A DNA stretch of 64,000 bases. Source: Rhytidiadelphus loreus. Lineage: Eukaryota; Streptophyta; Bryopsida; Hypnales; Hylocomiaceae. The position numbers and the translations under genes are program-made. Shown in pieces: positions 32,401-43,945 of this stretch (positions are counted from its first letter, which is position 1; the number at the start of each line of letters is the position of its first letter). The notes beneath the pieces were generated by a model that was not told where the DNA came from, ran no database searches, and worked only from the letters and a program-made list of their open reading frames with translations. The DNA is taken from assembly GCA_947034895.1 (NCBI GenBank), contig OX344763.1, positions 35,835,025-35,899,024 of the forward strand. The letters are read 5' to 3'.

Positions 32401-35400
32401 CGAACATTGTGGGTTTACATTAATGGAAGACAGTTGCCTAATGAAATTCGTATTCGTTTTGTTGATATTCCAGGTATCTAGACTCTAATTCAATCAATGG
32501 GCCACTCGACATCACTGCCCTTTCTGCCCGAGGCTTGCTGAGTACAAGATCGTCATCCGGAAAGCTGCTAGTTCTATCATTGGTGAACAACACAATTCGT
32601 GATGTAATATATGATGTGACGAAAATTGAAGGCTTCACCACAGTTATAAGGTATGCCCATGTGTGGACATGTTAAGAGAGTGATCAACTGAACCCAAATG
32701 CTACAAAAATAATTACCATCTTTTAGGTTGACAAAGAATTACTTCGTAAGTCTGTTGAGAGCTTGCATAGATTTTCGAAGATTTTGAGATTCTTTCACTT
32801 CCTAAACCTATGAGTTAACATGTACTGGAGTTATAGCTCATAGTTATCATCAGCAAGTGATTTACTTTGTCGTCTTTGGCAGACTCCAAGGGAATCCTTA
32901 TTGCAAAGCTCCAAACTCTGATGACGGTACAAGATGCTTTTGTAACCAAGATTGCAAATATACCTTCCAAGATGTTGCAAGAGCATTGGCACGTAAAGAT
33001 GCCAAACGTAAAATCCGTAACACCGTGATAACTGCTGTGGTGACAAGTGTATCATCACTCCTGGTCCTATTGGCCGGTGTCGCTGTTTTTTACCATAGAA
33101 GCAAGAAATATAGAAAATATTGCGAGCTTCAACTTCAGAAAAGTAAGTATTATTGCTGGAAGCTTCAATTGATAAGGACTATTTTTCTTGGTCCCTTCAT
33201 TATTTGTATATTATGTATATTAGTTGTAAAACGTTTCTAATATGTAAATAGTATCTAATGTGTATATACATTGACAAGGTGTATCCGTGTATGCTTGGAA
33301 AAAGAGTATTTAATTGTACGATTATTTCATGCAGAGTGTGAAGAGTTCGAGGTGCAGCCTACAATCTTTCCCTACAACCAGCTTCGAATTGCCACACGAG
33401 ACTTCCATCCTGATATGAAGCTCGGCCAAGGGTCCTTTGGGGCTGTATACAAGGTGAGATTTCGGACGCCTCTTCTGAATGCTTCCAGAGGTCTCCTGTG
33501 TCAGAACTTCATCCTTGAATGGCTCAGTACCTCAAATATTCTTCGTTGTAATCTCCAAATTCTAGGAAGCACCGGTGCATGCATGAGAGATCAATTTGTG
33601 TGTTTCTTGGTTTTAGATTATGCCTCAATTTTGAATCTCTTAAGTTTCAAGGGAATGACACCTCTTTTTCACTTTTTTCAGGGTATCCTGCCCAACGGAA
33701 ATGAAGTGGCAGTAAAGCAGTTGTTTGCCAAGACAACGCAAAGTATAGATGAGTTCTTGAACGAGGTTGTTCTGTTGACTGGAATGAAACACCGAAATCT
33801 GGTTAGCTTGAAAGGATGTTGCATCCGCGAACAACAAAGGTTGTTGGTCTACGAGTATGTCGACAACTATGACATTGATAAGATACTTTTACGTAAGTTT
33901 CTACGTACTCACAAATAGGATTGCTATTGTTGCATAGCATTTCCTTTTATTCAAGATTATGGTTTTTATACAAAAAGCAGGTGGTTTCTTTAACCCCTAA
34001 AGGCCCAAGGCCTTTTTTCTGCCAGAAAACACTTAAAACTGCCATATCTATAGCAAGGAGTAAAAAAAAATGAAAATTGTTTTATTTTCATATCTAACCG
34101 TAGGATCTTACACCTAACGAGTATGAGAGTGTGTTTAAAAATTTTCAGAATTTTTGACCGCTCAGATTGAAAGATATCTGCGTTTAAAGTGGAAAAAACA
34201 AGTTTTTCAGCACATTGCGGGACTAGATTTTTTGACTTTGAACATTTTTAACTTAAAATTTTTGCACTACAGAGTTTTGAGCTTTAAATCCTTATAGTGT
34301 AGAATTGAGTTGAGAGTCTAAGTAAGAAAAAAAAATTCAAAAAAAAATTAATTATCATTCTTAAGAAAATTGTTAAGTAGAAGTAGGTATGAGATAGAAG
34401 GAAAATCTAAAATATTCATATATTTTAGATGGAATTAAAATGAACTAATCCCAATGGTGAGATTGTTCTAGCAAGTAAATCAGACCATGAAAGAAAAAAA
34501 AATTTGAAAAATTTGAAAAATTGCATTCAGAAATGAATCCTACAAGTTATTTTTTTCAAAAAGATGCTCTAATTGCCCGAACAACAAGAATGACTATAAC
34601 TTTTTCATAATATATCCAAATGAAATGAATCAAAGTTTTCAAGATAGACAAAAATATAATCTATGAGAAAAAATAAAATAAAAAATAAAATTCAAATTTT
34701 TGTCCATTTTTTTTGAGCTGCCCGCCGTCCCCTTGTTTGAGCTTATTTGGTCATAACTATTGTTCCCGGGCACTGATTTCGAAAAAAATAATATTCCCAC
34801 GAAGATAATCAACTTTTCTACCTCCAAAAAAAAATTCAAAATATTAGGAGAAAATTTCAGCTCGTAGGTACCTGCCCAAAAACTCATTTGTCCCCCGAAG
34901 GGACAATGGTCCTTTAGGGGTTAAGAACCTTGATTGTGCAACTCAAGAACCTCAAGAACCTCGATTGTGCAACTCAAGATTCAAAGATGTTGAAAGATGG
35001 AAACCTTGATTTGGTTCAAAGACAAAAGTACAATTAATAGGGAGGATGCCTAATCTTGTATTATTGTTAATTGCTTTTCCCATGTTGAACAGGTCCCAAT
35101 CAAGGTAGAAGCAAAGCTCTCTTGAGTTGGCCTATACGAATGAAGATTTGCTTGGGAGTTGCTCGTGGTTTGCATTATTTACATGAACTTGCCCAACCAA
35201 GAATTATTCATCGAGATATCAAACCAAGTAATATCTTGTTGAGTAGGAACTATGAAACCAAAATAGCAGATTTTGGATTGGCATTTTTGTTTCCTGATGA
35301 AGAAAGTTATATCCTCACGAAGCATGTGGCTGGTACCAAGTAAGCTCAAAACTACCAAATTTGTTTCAACTAATGATTTTTTTTTTTAATTTAGTTGTTT

Positions 35401-36467
35401 TGTATTCATTCTTCCAAGTGGTTTTTCTATCTATTTGGAGGTAAGTAGAGGGTGTTAGAACTTGTAGTGTTCTAAAATTGTTCACATTTGCAAATGGTGA
35501 TTATTTATGGCCTAAAATGATCCCCTTTGGCACATGTGAACCATTTTAGAACCTTGTCCATTTTACCACCTTCTACCTTAGTTTCATCAACAAGACTTAG
35601 CTATAAAACCTTGCATTTGTGTGGAGTGGTTGAGTGAGGTTTCTATAAACTTTAATAATATTTGAGAGCAGATGTTATAATTTGGATCTTGGTTCTAACA
35701 TAGAATTTGATTGCATCTTTGTAGGGGTTATTTGGCACCTGAATATGCCTCATATGGTCAATTAAGTGATAAGGTAGATGTTTTTAGCTTTGGGATTTTA
35801 TGTTTGGAGGTTGTAAGTGGACGAAGGATTATCGATGAAAATCTTGAACCCAACAAAATGTATCTACCCAAATGGGTAAGCTTTTCTTGATCCTTATTTT
35901 CAAATGTTGAATTTCTGTATTTTTTGTATGATTGTGAATGTAATGACTTGGATTGACAAATGGTTCCTTTACTTTATTATTTCTTTTGACTTCATTGAAT
36001 TTATTGAAAGTAATGAATTTGAAGATCTTTGAATCTATTGAAGTCATAATTTTCTATCTTGGTGGTTGGACTTTTAGGCTTTGGATCTTCATCGGCAAGG
36101 TAACTTGATTGAATTGGTTGACCCAACAATGAGTCTCCAACAAGAAGAAAAGGTGGAAGTGCATCATTTGATCAACATTGCTCTCCTTTGCATCCAAACT
36201 GAGGCCGAATTACGGCCTAGAATAGAACAAGTAGTGACCATGTTACAAGGAGAGAGTGATTATCAAGCAATGGTGTTGAAATCAAAGATGGAACAACAAT
36301 ATACAGAAAGTTTAGAGTTGCTTGCATTTGGCAACGACAATCTCACTACAATGGAAGAAGAGAGTGAATCTTCATTCATAAATTCATTGAGGAGCGTTGT
36401 TGGTAGTTCTTGGAAAGACTCTTCAACTAGTAGAGTGCTTGAGCATAGTGAAATAAGAATTGCATGA
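29434..36467 (+). CDS. LRR receptor-like kinase, copy C (expanded LRR domain)
   Basis: A receptor kinase of 899 aa with the same layout as copy B but three extra LRRs. Exons: 29434-29575, 29727-29952, 30076-30147, 30290-30364, 30604-30819, 30957-31025, 31244-31312, 31466-31534, 31633-31701, 31920-31988, 32142-32210, 32474-32650, 32883-33142, 33335-33453, 33682-33892, 35093-35339, 35725-35875, 36078-36467. The sum (2700) is divisible by 3. Exons 9-11 repeat exons 6-8, each 69 nt and in phase. Exon 11 uses a GTCAGT donor. Kinase residues are intact: GQGSFG, lysine about 579, HRD about 677-679, DFG, APE. The 1.2-kb intron before 35093 holds a TTAA-flanked element. The intron 33454-33681 is 228 nt with no stop in the kinase frame. 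It is probably functional, with an altered binding surface. Confidence 0.93.
31244..32210 (+). repeat. Internal tandem duplication of an LRR exon cassette in copy C
   Basis: Exons 31244-31312 and 31466-31534 recur 676 bp downstream as 31920-31988 and 32142-32210. The intervening introns 31313-31465 and 31989-32141 are both 153 bp and look identical by eye. The exon 31633-31701 matches 30957-31025 more loosely. B and D have a single set. All units are 69 nt in the same phase, so the frame is kept and whole repeats are added. Confidence 0.9.
33994..34920. mobile_element. TTAA-target MITE in a copy C intron, 927 bp
   Basis: Starts CCCCTAAAGGCCCAAGG and ends GTCCTTTAGGGG, with TTAA at 33990-33993 and 34921-34924. 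The right end (GGGACAATGG) matches the inverted left end of 25751-26313. Copies A, B and D lack it in the same intron. Direct repeats of CTCAAGAACCTxGATTGTGCAA follow at 34926-34975. Confidence 0.85.
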
Positions 36468-37060
36468 TACTTTAATTATGTTTGTTGAATACTAGAAGCC
36501 AAATTCTAGGAAGTCAATAAAAAGTCAAGTTTCCTTCATTTGTATATATGGAAAGTCATTTTTGTATATTGTAGGTAGAAAATTGAAGGAACCTTAGAAA
36601 TGACTTCAGATTTTTTTCTACACTATTTTGCAACTTTATAATTAATTCAAATAGACATGAGCACCATAAAACAAGAATTTGTTGTGTTGTCTACAAGTTG
36701 ATTGATTCAGTACCATATATTACTTGACTCATTCAAAATAGGGCATAGAATTGAGGACAAATCTAGGGGATAAGCTTTATAAGTTTGGGCCCTAAATTGG
36801 GCATAGAATTGAGGACCAATCCAAGGGATAAGCTTTATAAGTTTGGACCCTAAATTGAGTAGAAAATATTTTTTTCAACTTTGCAATTCAACAATAAATG
36901 GAAGAAATTTTATTTGTTTGTACAAATAATGTCATGTTGGGAAGGTTGGAATACTTAAGTTCACATCTTGGTTTACTTAGGTGCAAAAATTCATTGTCCT
37001 CAATGGATGTCTAAGATGAATAGATGTACAAAACTCCTCAAAGTCTCAAGTGCTTCGATG
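36468..37060 (+). repeat. 3' flank of copy C
   Basis: Resembles the DNA after copies A, B and D (probably 3' UTR and beyond). It contains a 75-bp local duplication: GGGCATAGAATTGAGGAC at about 36741 and 36798. Homology to A and B stops at the TCTCAAGTG word near 37050. Confidence 0.65.
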
Positions 37061-37345
37061 GGAATACTATTTTGTGCCTTAAAGTGTGAGTTTGTGAGCC
37101 TTGAATTTGTGAGGTATTTAGTGTATTGCTTGAATCTATGATAATGGTTTATGAATTTAGGATCTTCACACCTACTGAACTTAAGAGAATATGTCAATTA
37201 GCTTGAAATAGGGTTGGAACACTCCAAACATTCTTTAAACATTTTATCCATACACCCTATCCATTTTAATTTTTTTAATTTTCAATTGAGACTCTATCAT
37301 TGTGTAAAGAATCAAAGACCCCTCTCTGCCTCTCAACACTAAGAA
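37025..37345 (+). repeat. Left copy of a ~320-bp direct repeat
   Basis: Nearly the same as 43620-43945 in the same orientation. Shared words include GATGGGAATACTATTTTGTG and CTTCACACCTACTGAACTTA. The pair brackets about 6.3 kb with the transposase-like remains. The left copy starts inside copy C 3' flank sequence, so the right copy carries a piece of receptor flank too. Confidence 0.8.
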
Positions 37346-37549
37346 GCCCTTTGGGGGTCAACGACACTAGTTTGTGAGCCTAAAAGCATGAGCTTAGGAG
37401 CTGTGAGCATACGTTTTGTGAGCCTAAAGCTTCAACCAAAAAAAACTTGAAAATTTTGAAACCAACAAAGAAAAAATGAAGACATTTCAAAACTTTGATT
37501 TTGATTTTCAGCCCTATGACCATGGACCTATGACCGTGGTGTCTTGCTT

Positions 37550-38310
37550 AGTTAAATTTTTTTTGAGAGTCCTAAATTTTCAACCCCATAAGAGGTCTCT
37601 TCATACCAAAAAGGGTTTCTTGGGGTGACAAAATCCCGAAAAAAAAACTTAAAAGAGAAAGATTTTTTTTCTTTTTTCTGAATTTAATTTTTTTTAAATG
37701 AAAGTCTCCAAATCCCAAACCTCACTAGGGGGCTCTCGTTACCGAGGAGGGGTTTCTTGAGATGACAAAGTCGCAAAATAAAATTTGAAAAAAAAAAAAA
37801 AAATTTAGTTGAAAGTCTCAAACCCCCAAATCTAGCCAGGGGTCTCTTTGTATCGAGAGGGTTTTTTGAGGTGGCAAAGTTGCCAAAAGAAATTGAAAAA
37901 AAAAGACTTAGTTGAAAAGTCCAAAGTCCAAACCTTGCCAAGGGTCTCTTTGTACCAAGAGGGTTTTTTAGGGGTGATGAAGTCGCAAAAGAAATTCAAT
38001 CATTTTAAATCATTTTAAAAAATCTCTTTTTCAATAATTTCCCCCAAGATTTTCAATCCCCAAACTTTGCAAGGGGTTTCTTGGTACCGAGAGACCCTTG
38101 ATAGGGTTTGAGGTTTGGAACTTTCAACCCAAAATGAGTTTTTTTTTTGTTTTTTTTTTAATATTTTGTAGTAGAGTTTGGGATTTGGGACTTCCAACCA
38201 AAATTAAAAAATTAAAAAAAAAATTACTTAAATTTATTTTTTAAATTCAACTTTGTCACCTCCAAAAAACCCTCGCGGTACAAAGAGACGCCTTGAGGGG
38301 TTTGGAGTTT
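37550..38310. repeat. Degenerate minisatellite with direct and inverted units
   Basis: Units of about 110-130 bp combine a CCCCAAACCTxxCxAGGG-like word, TCTCTTTGTACC, GAGGGTTTTTTGAGG and GACAAAGTCGCAAA. Direct units lie near 37590, 37710, 37830 and 37930. From about 38050 similar words appear inverted (38170-38310). Long A/T homopolymers separate them. No gene. Confidence 0.65.
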
Positions 38311-39127
38311 GGGTGTTCCCTACATGGAATCATATAATAAGACTTGTGCGGAATAGTTTGACATCCTTAGGGAAGGTGGTTTAAGATTAACAAACATCAT
38401 TGTGGTACACAATGTCGGCTTAAATAAATTTTTGTGCTTGTCCGCAAATTGGCATGGTCCATATGAGGTACGACATTTGGTTTTGGAATTATTACCTTGT
38501 GACATCTTGTGAATGAATAAGGCTGACATGTACCCTTGAAGATGTGATGTGGCAATTACATTAGGGCATCTCTTATACTATTTTCTAGGATTTAGGGTCC
38601 TATTGCATTAAAGGGTTTCCAATTGTTGGGTGCTTGGTGCTTGGTGCTCTAACTAGATAAAATTGTTGGGTGTTTGGTGCAAGAGTAATTATCAACAACT
38701 TGCCTCTTTCTACTAACATGGGCTGCAAGGGTGTCAATCTCAGTCATCCATTCCAATGTTTAGGGTTTGGGTTCCTAAAAAAATAGGGACCAATCTGGTT
38801 GAAATTGGTCTCGATTTTGTGATTTTGACTGCTCAAAAAACAAACCTCAATTCCCCTCTCGCTACCGAGACAAAAAGTACGAGTGTGAAACTATGGAACA
38901 ATCACATTCTTTTTTTGTAGGCATGTGAAACTTACTTTGACTTCACAGACAACTATATCTAGGGAATAGGAATCAACACACCGAGTTGTCACTTTCATTA
39001 AAAATATATAGAACACTAAGTCGGTAAGTCCCGTACATATAATTAATTTATGAATAGTTCCATACATATTTAGGGTAGAACACTGTACTCTATGCTTACA
39101 TGTACTGCATATTATTGAATAGCAATA

Positions 39128-41200
39128 CTAGACACAATTTTTGATCATTCTAGCTTTAACAAGAAGTTTGAGTACTTTGTCCATGCTGAGGCTTGGGGCA
39201 TGGATGAACTTGTCTTTCTTACAATCTACCTTATACAGATAACAAAAAATATAATATAGATGTTTGCAATTGACATATTTGCCTCGTTTACCAATAGATG
39301 TTGACACCATGCCGCTAAAATATAGACATGTGCAAGATGGGAAATACGAGAGAGTGATCCAATATACCATGTGTTGAGGTTCTATGTCGGATTGTAGAGT
39401 GATGATAGCTCCAAGGCCCGGGTAAGGCAAAATGTTAACTCCTAGAATGTTTCCAATTACGTTTTTGGCACTCTTCCATTGGTCTGATGTTCATCAGTAG
39501 GTACTTTTTCATTTCTACGTATATTCTTCCCATTACGAATACATGGAGGCTTGTCAGCGTGAGATAGTCTTGCATAAGTCCACTCAGCAACCTCAAAAAG
39601 TTTTGATGACATGAAGAGCCGACACGGAGACAAAGATGGTTGCTCTTGGAGGCGGAAACCTATTTCTTCAAACAATATTATCTCGTTGGAAGTGAGAGAA
39701 GTACCAATCATCACTAGCCAAACGTCAAGTATCTCTGGTTGACTAAGAACATGAGACCTCTTTGGATCCATTACACAACGCTTCATATCATCTCGACAAA
39801 ACTAGAACTCGTCTGTCTCCACCTTTGATCCCTTGAACTCGCGCTTCTGACCCTTATATAACGGAGCGGTAGTGGCTTTAGAGCCCCTCACAATGATCAT
39901 CTTGCACTTTGCTTCCATTTTGGATTGGATGGCATGGCACTTCCTCTTGGATTTCACAGAGATTCAAGCAATGTGCCACTATGAAGGGTCACAGTCTGTC
40001 TCGAGAACATGCTTGACATGAGGTATTGGTGGATTGTCCTCTACCATATTTTCAACATGTTCTTCGCTAGATCTAATTTGCACTCGTGGATGAGAGAAGT
40101 TTACCTTATCCGGACGATGTGAATCTCCTTCGGATCCAATAGGGACATCCAATTGTCTCTTCGTGGATCCAAATACTTCCTCCCCTTCCAAGTGAGGGAT
40201 GCAGGTACAAACTTCCTCGGCCCCTGGCATACTACATAGAGCATCTGTAATTCGTTGCCATCCATCAATTGACGCGACTGCACTCTTCAACTTTAAGTCA
40301 TGGCGTGATGGTCCATGTCTTGATGGCTCGCCATTGAGATACACCCGGTAATTGGTCATTTGTATGAAGGCACGGACCCAGTCATCACAGGTTGCAACAT
40401 ATAGGTCAGTATCACTTGTTGTGAATCATTTCGGAAAGGTTACAAGAAGGAATATTCGTTATTTCTTCGATTGATAAGTCCTGCATGAGTAACAATCTTT
40501 TGTTAGCTATAATTTGGAAGTAATTGAAAAAATAACATTATCAATGGAGATGGTTTTAAAGGAAATTGAATATTATTACTCACAGTTTCTATGAAGCCAC
40601 CCCATTGGCGACATCTGAAGTGCCAAAACGCTAATCATAACTCAAGTTCAATGAGAGATTCCTCTGATGCAGCTCTAGAGGAATACCACCATGCCTTGAT
40701 TTGGAGGTACCTATTTTCAGCTTCCTCAAGGGTCTTTGCATTTTTGTAGTCCCTACATAACTTTACATGCTGGCTTTGGAGTTCTCTCTTAATAAGTTGC
40801 TCGGTGTGTTGCTTCATTGATGTAGCCCAGTGAAAAAAGCACGTACGCTCTCGATCTATCATCATCAATGTCGGATTGCCAGATCCAAAAACAATTTGTA
40901 TGGCATTCCAATTGGCTTAGGCATTGTCCGCCATGAAGCCTTTGAAGTTGGGGCTGGGCAAATCATTCTTCTCCATAACTCTGTTCAAACATCTCCACAT
41001 AATGACTTGCCCATCAGTATCTTCTGACTGCATGTCACACACTGCAATTGTCATAACCTTACAGTAAATTGAATCGTAAACGTGACAAGCAATTGTTGTC
41101 CACCCCTTCACACGTTTCACATGGTCAAATATCAACCAACAATTTGATAGATCTCTACCCGGTTGCATCTTCTTTGCGAGATCAACGCCACTTCTCGGTG
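39128..41200 (-). pseudogene. Decayed MULE-like transposase gene with SWIM motif
   Basis: Minus-strand exons read in order. 41168-40917 (CWLIFDHVKRVKGWTT, then GFMADNA) runs into TAA, then continues in frame to about 40600 (ANWNAI, RTCFFHW, LELEL, then TGA, LAFWHF, QWGGF). Next are about 40405-39979, 39786-39457, and 39430-39128 with CxC-x19-CxH (residues C33, C35, C55, H57), a SWIM zinc finger. DDE-type transposases of Mutator-like elements carry a CxxH-like motif after the second catalytic Asp and a C-terminal SWIM, which fits this order. The two stops sit where Gln and Trp codons are expected, so it is a pseudogene. The MULE assignment is inferred, since the catalytic triad was not fully traced. 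Confidence 0.65.
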
Positions 41201-42560
41201 TCGTGTTGAGAGCGTTTGCCTTGGGAAATCATGAGGATTCTAGCTGCGACCAGAAATGGCTCGGAAATGAAATAAACCATGACTTGTAGAATCTTCAAAT
41301 CTTCAAGTCTTCAAATCTTCAAATTGCTACTAATTGTCCTATCCTGTTGTGTTTTTAAATAGGCCAAGGGTTAAGGTAAGGTGATAAGAAACCACAAGCT
41401 TCGAATGTGTAAAATGGGACGGCCAGACCACGAGTTGAACCGTCCGAGGGATTGGATCCTAAATTTCAAACCCACGGTGACCAGCAAACTTGCCTCACTA
41501 GTAGGAACAACATAAAAGTCTCGACCATGTGGGCAATTAACCCCACTTTGTCGCATCCACAACACAAAATGAAGCTAGGGTTGGTGTAAACCAAACCGCC
41601 CGCAACAATTAAATTGAATTTACAAAGCCACAAGCCACACCCACACAAGTCTTCATCACCTCCTTCAAACTCCAACTTCAACCTTCAAGCTGGACTTTGT
41701 TTGAGTGCCACCATTGCTTCACAGCTCCAAATGATGTGAGTGATATTTTTTTGAAAAGCTAATACAAATTTCTACTCCTCTTTCAAGTTTCAAACAATTC
41801 TAAAACTCTGTCCAACTTCTATGGCCGTCCAAAGTTTCGGCCTTGAAAAAAGAAGGGCAACAGACTCTCCTTCACTTCCACACTCACAACTCACTCATAC
41901 AAACTCCAAACAGAATGAGTGATATCTTCATGCAAAGCTAACACAATTTTCTACACTCTCTTCAAATATCATTGCAAATCAAGAATCTGTCCGTCTTTTA
42001 TAGCTGGTCGAAGTCTCTGCCTTTTTATTTCAAAGGCAACAAACCTCCCTCCACTCAAACTAGCACAACTTTTGATTCACAACTCCAAATCAAGCAAGTG
42101 AGAACAATTTAAAAACTATACACCATGATACAAAACTCCTTCAAATTTCATTTCAAACTTCTTCAAATTTCATTTCAAACTTCTTCAAAATCACAACACA
42201 ATGCCTCTCCAAACATTCGGGTCTTCACTAAACTCCCAACGGGAGAGAAGATGAATAGTGTTCACCTTTTTTTCACCTTATCTTCACTCTAACCACACAA
42301 ACAAGTGGGGTCAGCCCCTAACTCACTCTCAAAACTACAAAATGAATAATTGAGCACTTATTTGGCCCCACAACTATTTCTTTATCTTTAACTTTGAAGG
42401 AAATTCACTTCAAGTTCACCTAAAAGATAAACTATTTGAATATTTCCCTCATAGTATTTCACAAACATAAATTTATTGTAATAAATCACTCCAACTATGA
42501 AATGAAGGACTAAAATCCAACATATATCTAATAGAAGTAAAAAACTAGTGCTCCAATCGA
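41201..42560. other. No gene recognised; intron or spacer of the transposase-like unit
   Basis: Contains repeated CTTCAAATCT words at 41290-41325 and TTCAAATTTCATTTCAAACT repeats at 42130-42190. A related sentence recurs at 41719-41790 and 41900-41960 (ACTCCAAA, ATGAGTGATAT, AAAGCTAA, ACACTCTTTC). No protein frame is convincing. Confidence 0.45.
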
Positions 42561-42570
42561 ATTCGAAATG

Positions 42571-43010
42571 TCACTCCATCTGCAAGAATTTGAGAATGCG
42601 TTTGACGGTAGCAGCAACGTAATCGGCACGATCTGCCTTGGTTAAGGGATTAACTGGCCCTTCCAACCATCGTTGATGACCACGACTCCCTTTGATAGGC
42701 CTCACCATGCAATAGTACTGCTCGTCGTTTAAGCCCTCAAAATATTCTTCAAATGTTACTTCACGGCTACCGGGTTCAACACATCCAATCTACAATAAAA
42801 TCACCAATGCCTGAGCGCCACGTTGAAGGTTACCGTGCCATTGTTTCTCCACGCGAGGTTGTTTCGGTGGTCGAGATGGCCCAACTTCTTCTTCTGGTCG
42901 CCCATGTAGTAATGAAAGATTTAATGGCAGCTGTGGCTGATCCGGCAATTGCGATAAAGAAAATTCAAATTCATGCTCCGATTGAGATTTTTCATCTTGA
43001 GGCTAAAAAA
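42571..43010 (-). pseudogene. Two exon-like open stretches of an unknown transposon-associated protein
   Basis: On the minus strand 42789-42571 is open for about 70 codons after a T-rich acceptor (TTTTATTGTAG). The translation is protein-like (EEYFEGLNDEQYYCMVRP, then HQRWLEGPVNPL). Upstream, 43010-42838 is open and rich in Gln, Pro and Glu (RPEEEVGPSRPPKQPRVEKQ) and ends at a possible GT donor. The 45-bp gap is too short for a normal intron and does not join the frames. Same strand as the transposase remains, so perhaps its N-terminal part. No family recognised. Confidence 0.4.
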
Positions 43011-43165
43011 AACCCCTCCAATTCGACATAGTATAATTTAAATAAAACACAAAGAAAAAGAATATCAAATGAGATTATGCTTTCAAGTAAATCCTTCTCT
43101 ATATAGTTGGAAAGAGAAGGCGTCACCTTGAAGCCACCTCAAATGACGTCATCTTCTTTATAATA

Positions 43166-43625
43166 CTACAAATATTTAAATCTATCTAAATTATGTATAT
43201 ATACATATTCTACATAATGTCTACATTTGCAGCACGACACCGGTCCATCTACAAGCATTTTGAACAGGTACACTTTCTCCTGTCCTTGTCCGGGGAACAC
43301 ACTATCATGAATGAACTCAATTTTGGCTTGCTTCTTAATTGTAAGTATTCGGTCAATCTCCCCTCCTCCAATTCCATTGCTCCAAAAGGATGCAATAATA
43401 TTTCGAACATTTGGAGAACTGAGCACCTGAAACTTGTCCATAACATCATCAAGTGCTTTCCCGAACATTTCTTTCGGACTGTCACTCGAGTGAACCAAGA
43501 AGGTGTCTAAAAACTCCGTGCTAGCCGCCAATGCGATGGCAGATGCTTTCGCAGTAGGGGTCTTGGAGACTTCTTTGGCGATCAGTTCTGAAATACTATC
43601 AATTGAATCTCTGCACAACTCACGG
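43166..43625 (-). CDS. Unknown open frame fragment next to the right direct repeat
   Basis: A minus-strand frame of 227 codons spans 43849-43166. Its first ~75 codons are read from the direct repeat (43620-43945) and are unlikely to be coding. The remaining ~150 codons look protein-like: an Ala-rich helix (KASAIALAAS), an acidic mid part, FWSNGIGGGEIDRI, and a Cys pair near the end. No family recognised. It may be an exon of the transposon unit or a captured gene piece. Confidence 0.35.
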
Positions 43626-43945
43626 TACAAAACTCCCCAAAGTCTCAAGTGCTTTGATGGGAATACTATTTTGTGCCTTAAATTATGAGATGTGAGCCTT
43701 GAATTTGTGAGGTATTTAATGTATTGCTTGAATCTATGATAATGGTTAATGAATTTAGGATCTTCACACCTACTGAACTTAAGAGAATATGTCAATTGGC
43801 TTGAAATAGGGTTGGGACTCTCCAAACATTCTTTAAATACTTTGTCCATATACCCTATCCATTTTAATTTTTTTAATTTTCGATTGAGACTTTATCATTG
43901 TGTAAAGAATCAAAGACTCATCTCAACACTAAGAGGCCCTTTTGG
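43620..43945 (+). repeat. Right copy of the ~320-bp direct repeat
   Basis: Partner of 37025-37345 in the same orientation. After both copies comes an AACACTAAGA-GCCCTTT word, then the sequences diverge. Flanking direct repeats could be long terminal repeats, but no primer-binding site or polypurine tract is visible and the interior looks like a DNA transposon. Duplication of flank is an alternative. Confidence 0.75.

Noticed and set aside
37025..43945. LTR retrotransposon bounded by the two 320-bp repeats
   Set aside because: No primer-binding site, polypurine tract, TG...CA ends or reverse transcriptase motif was seen; kept only as a direct repeat pair.
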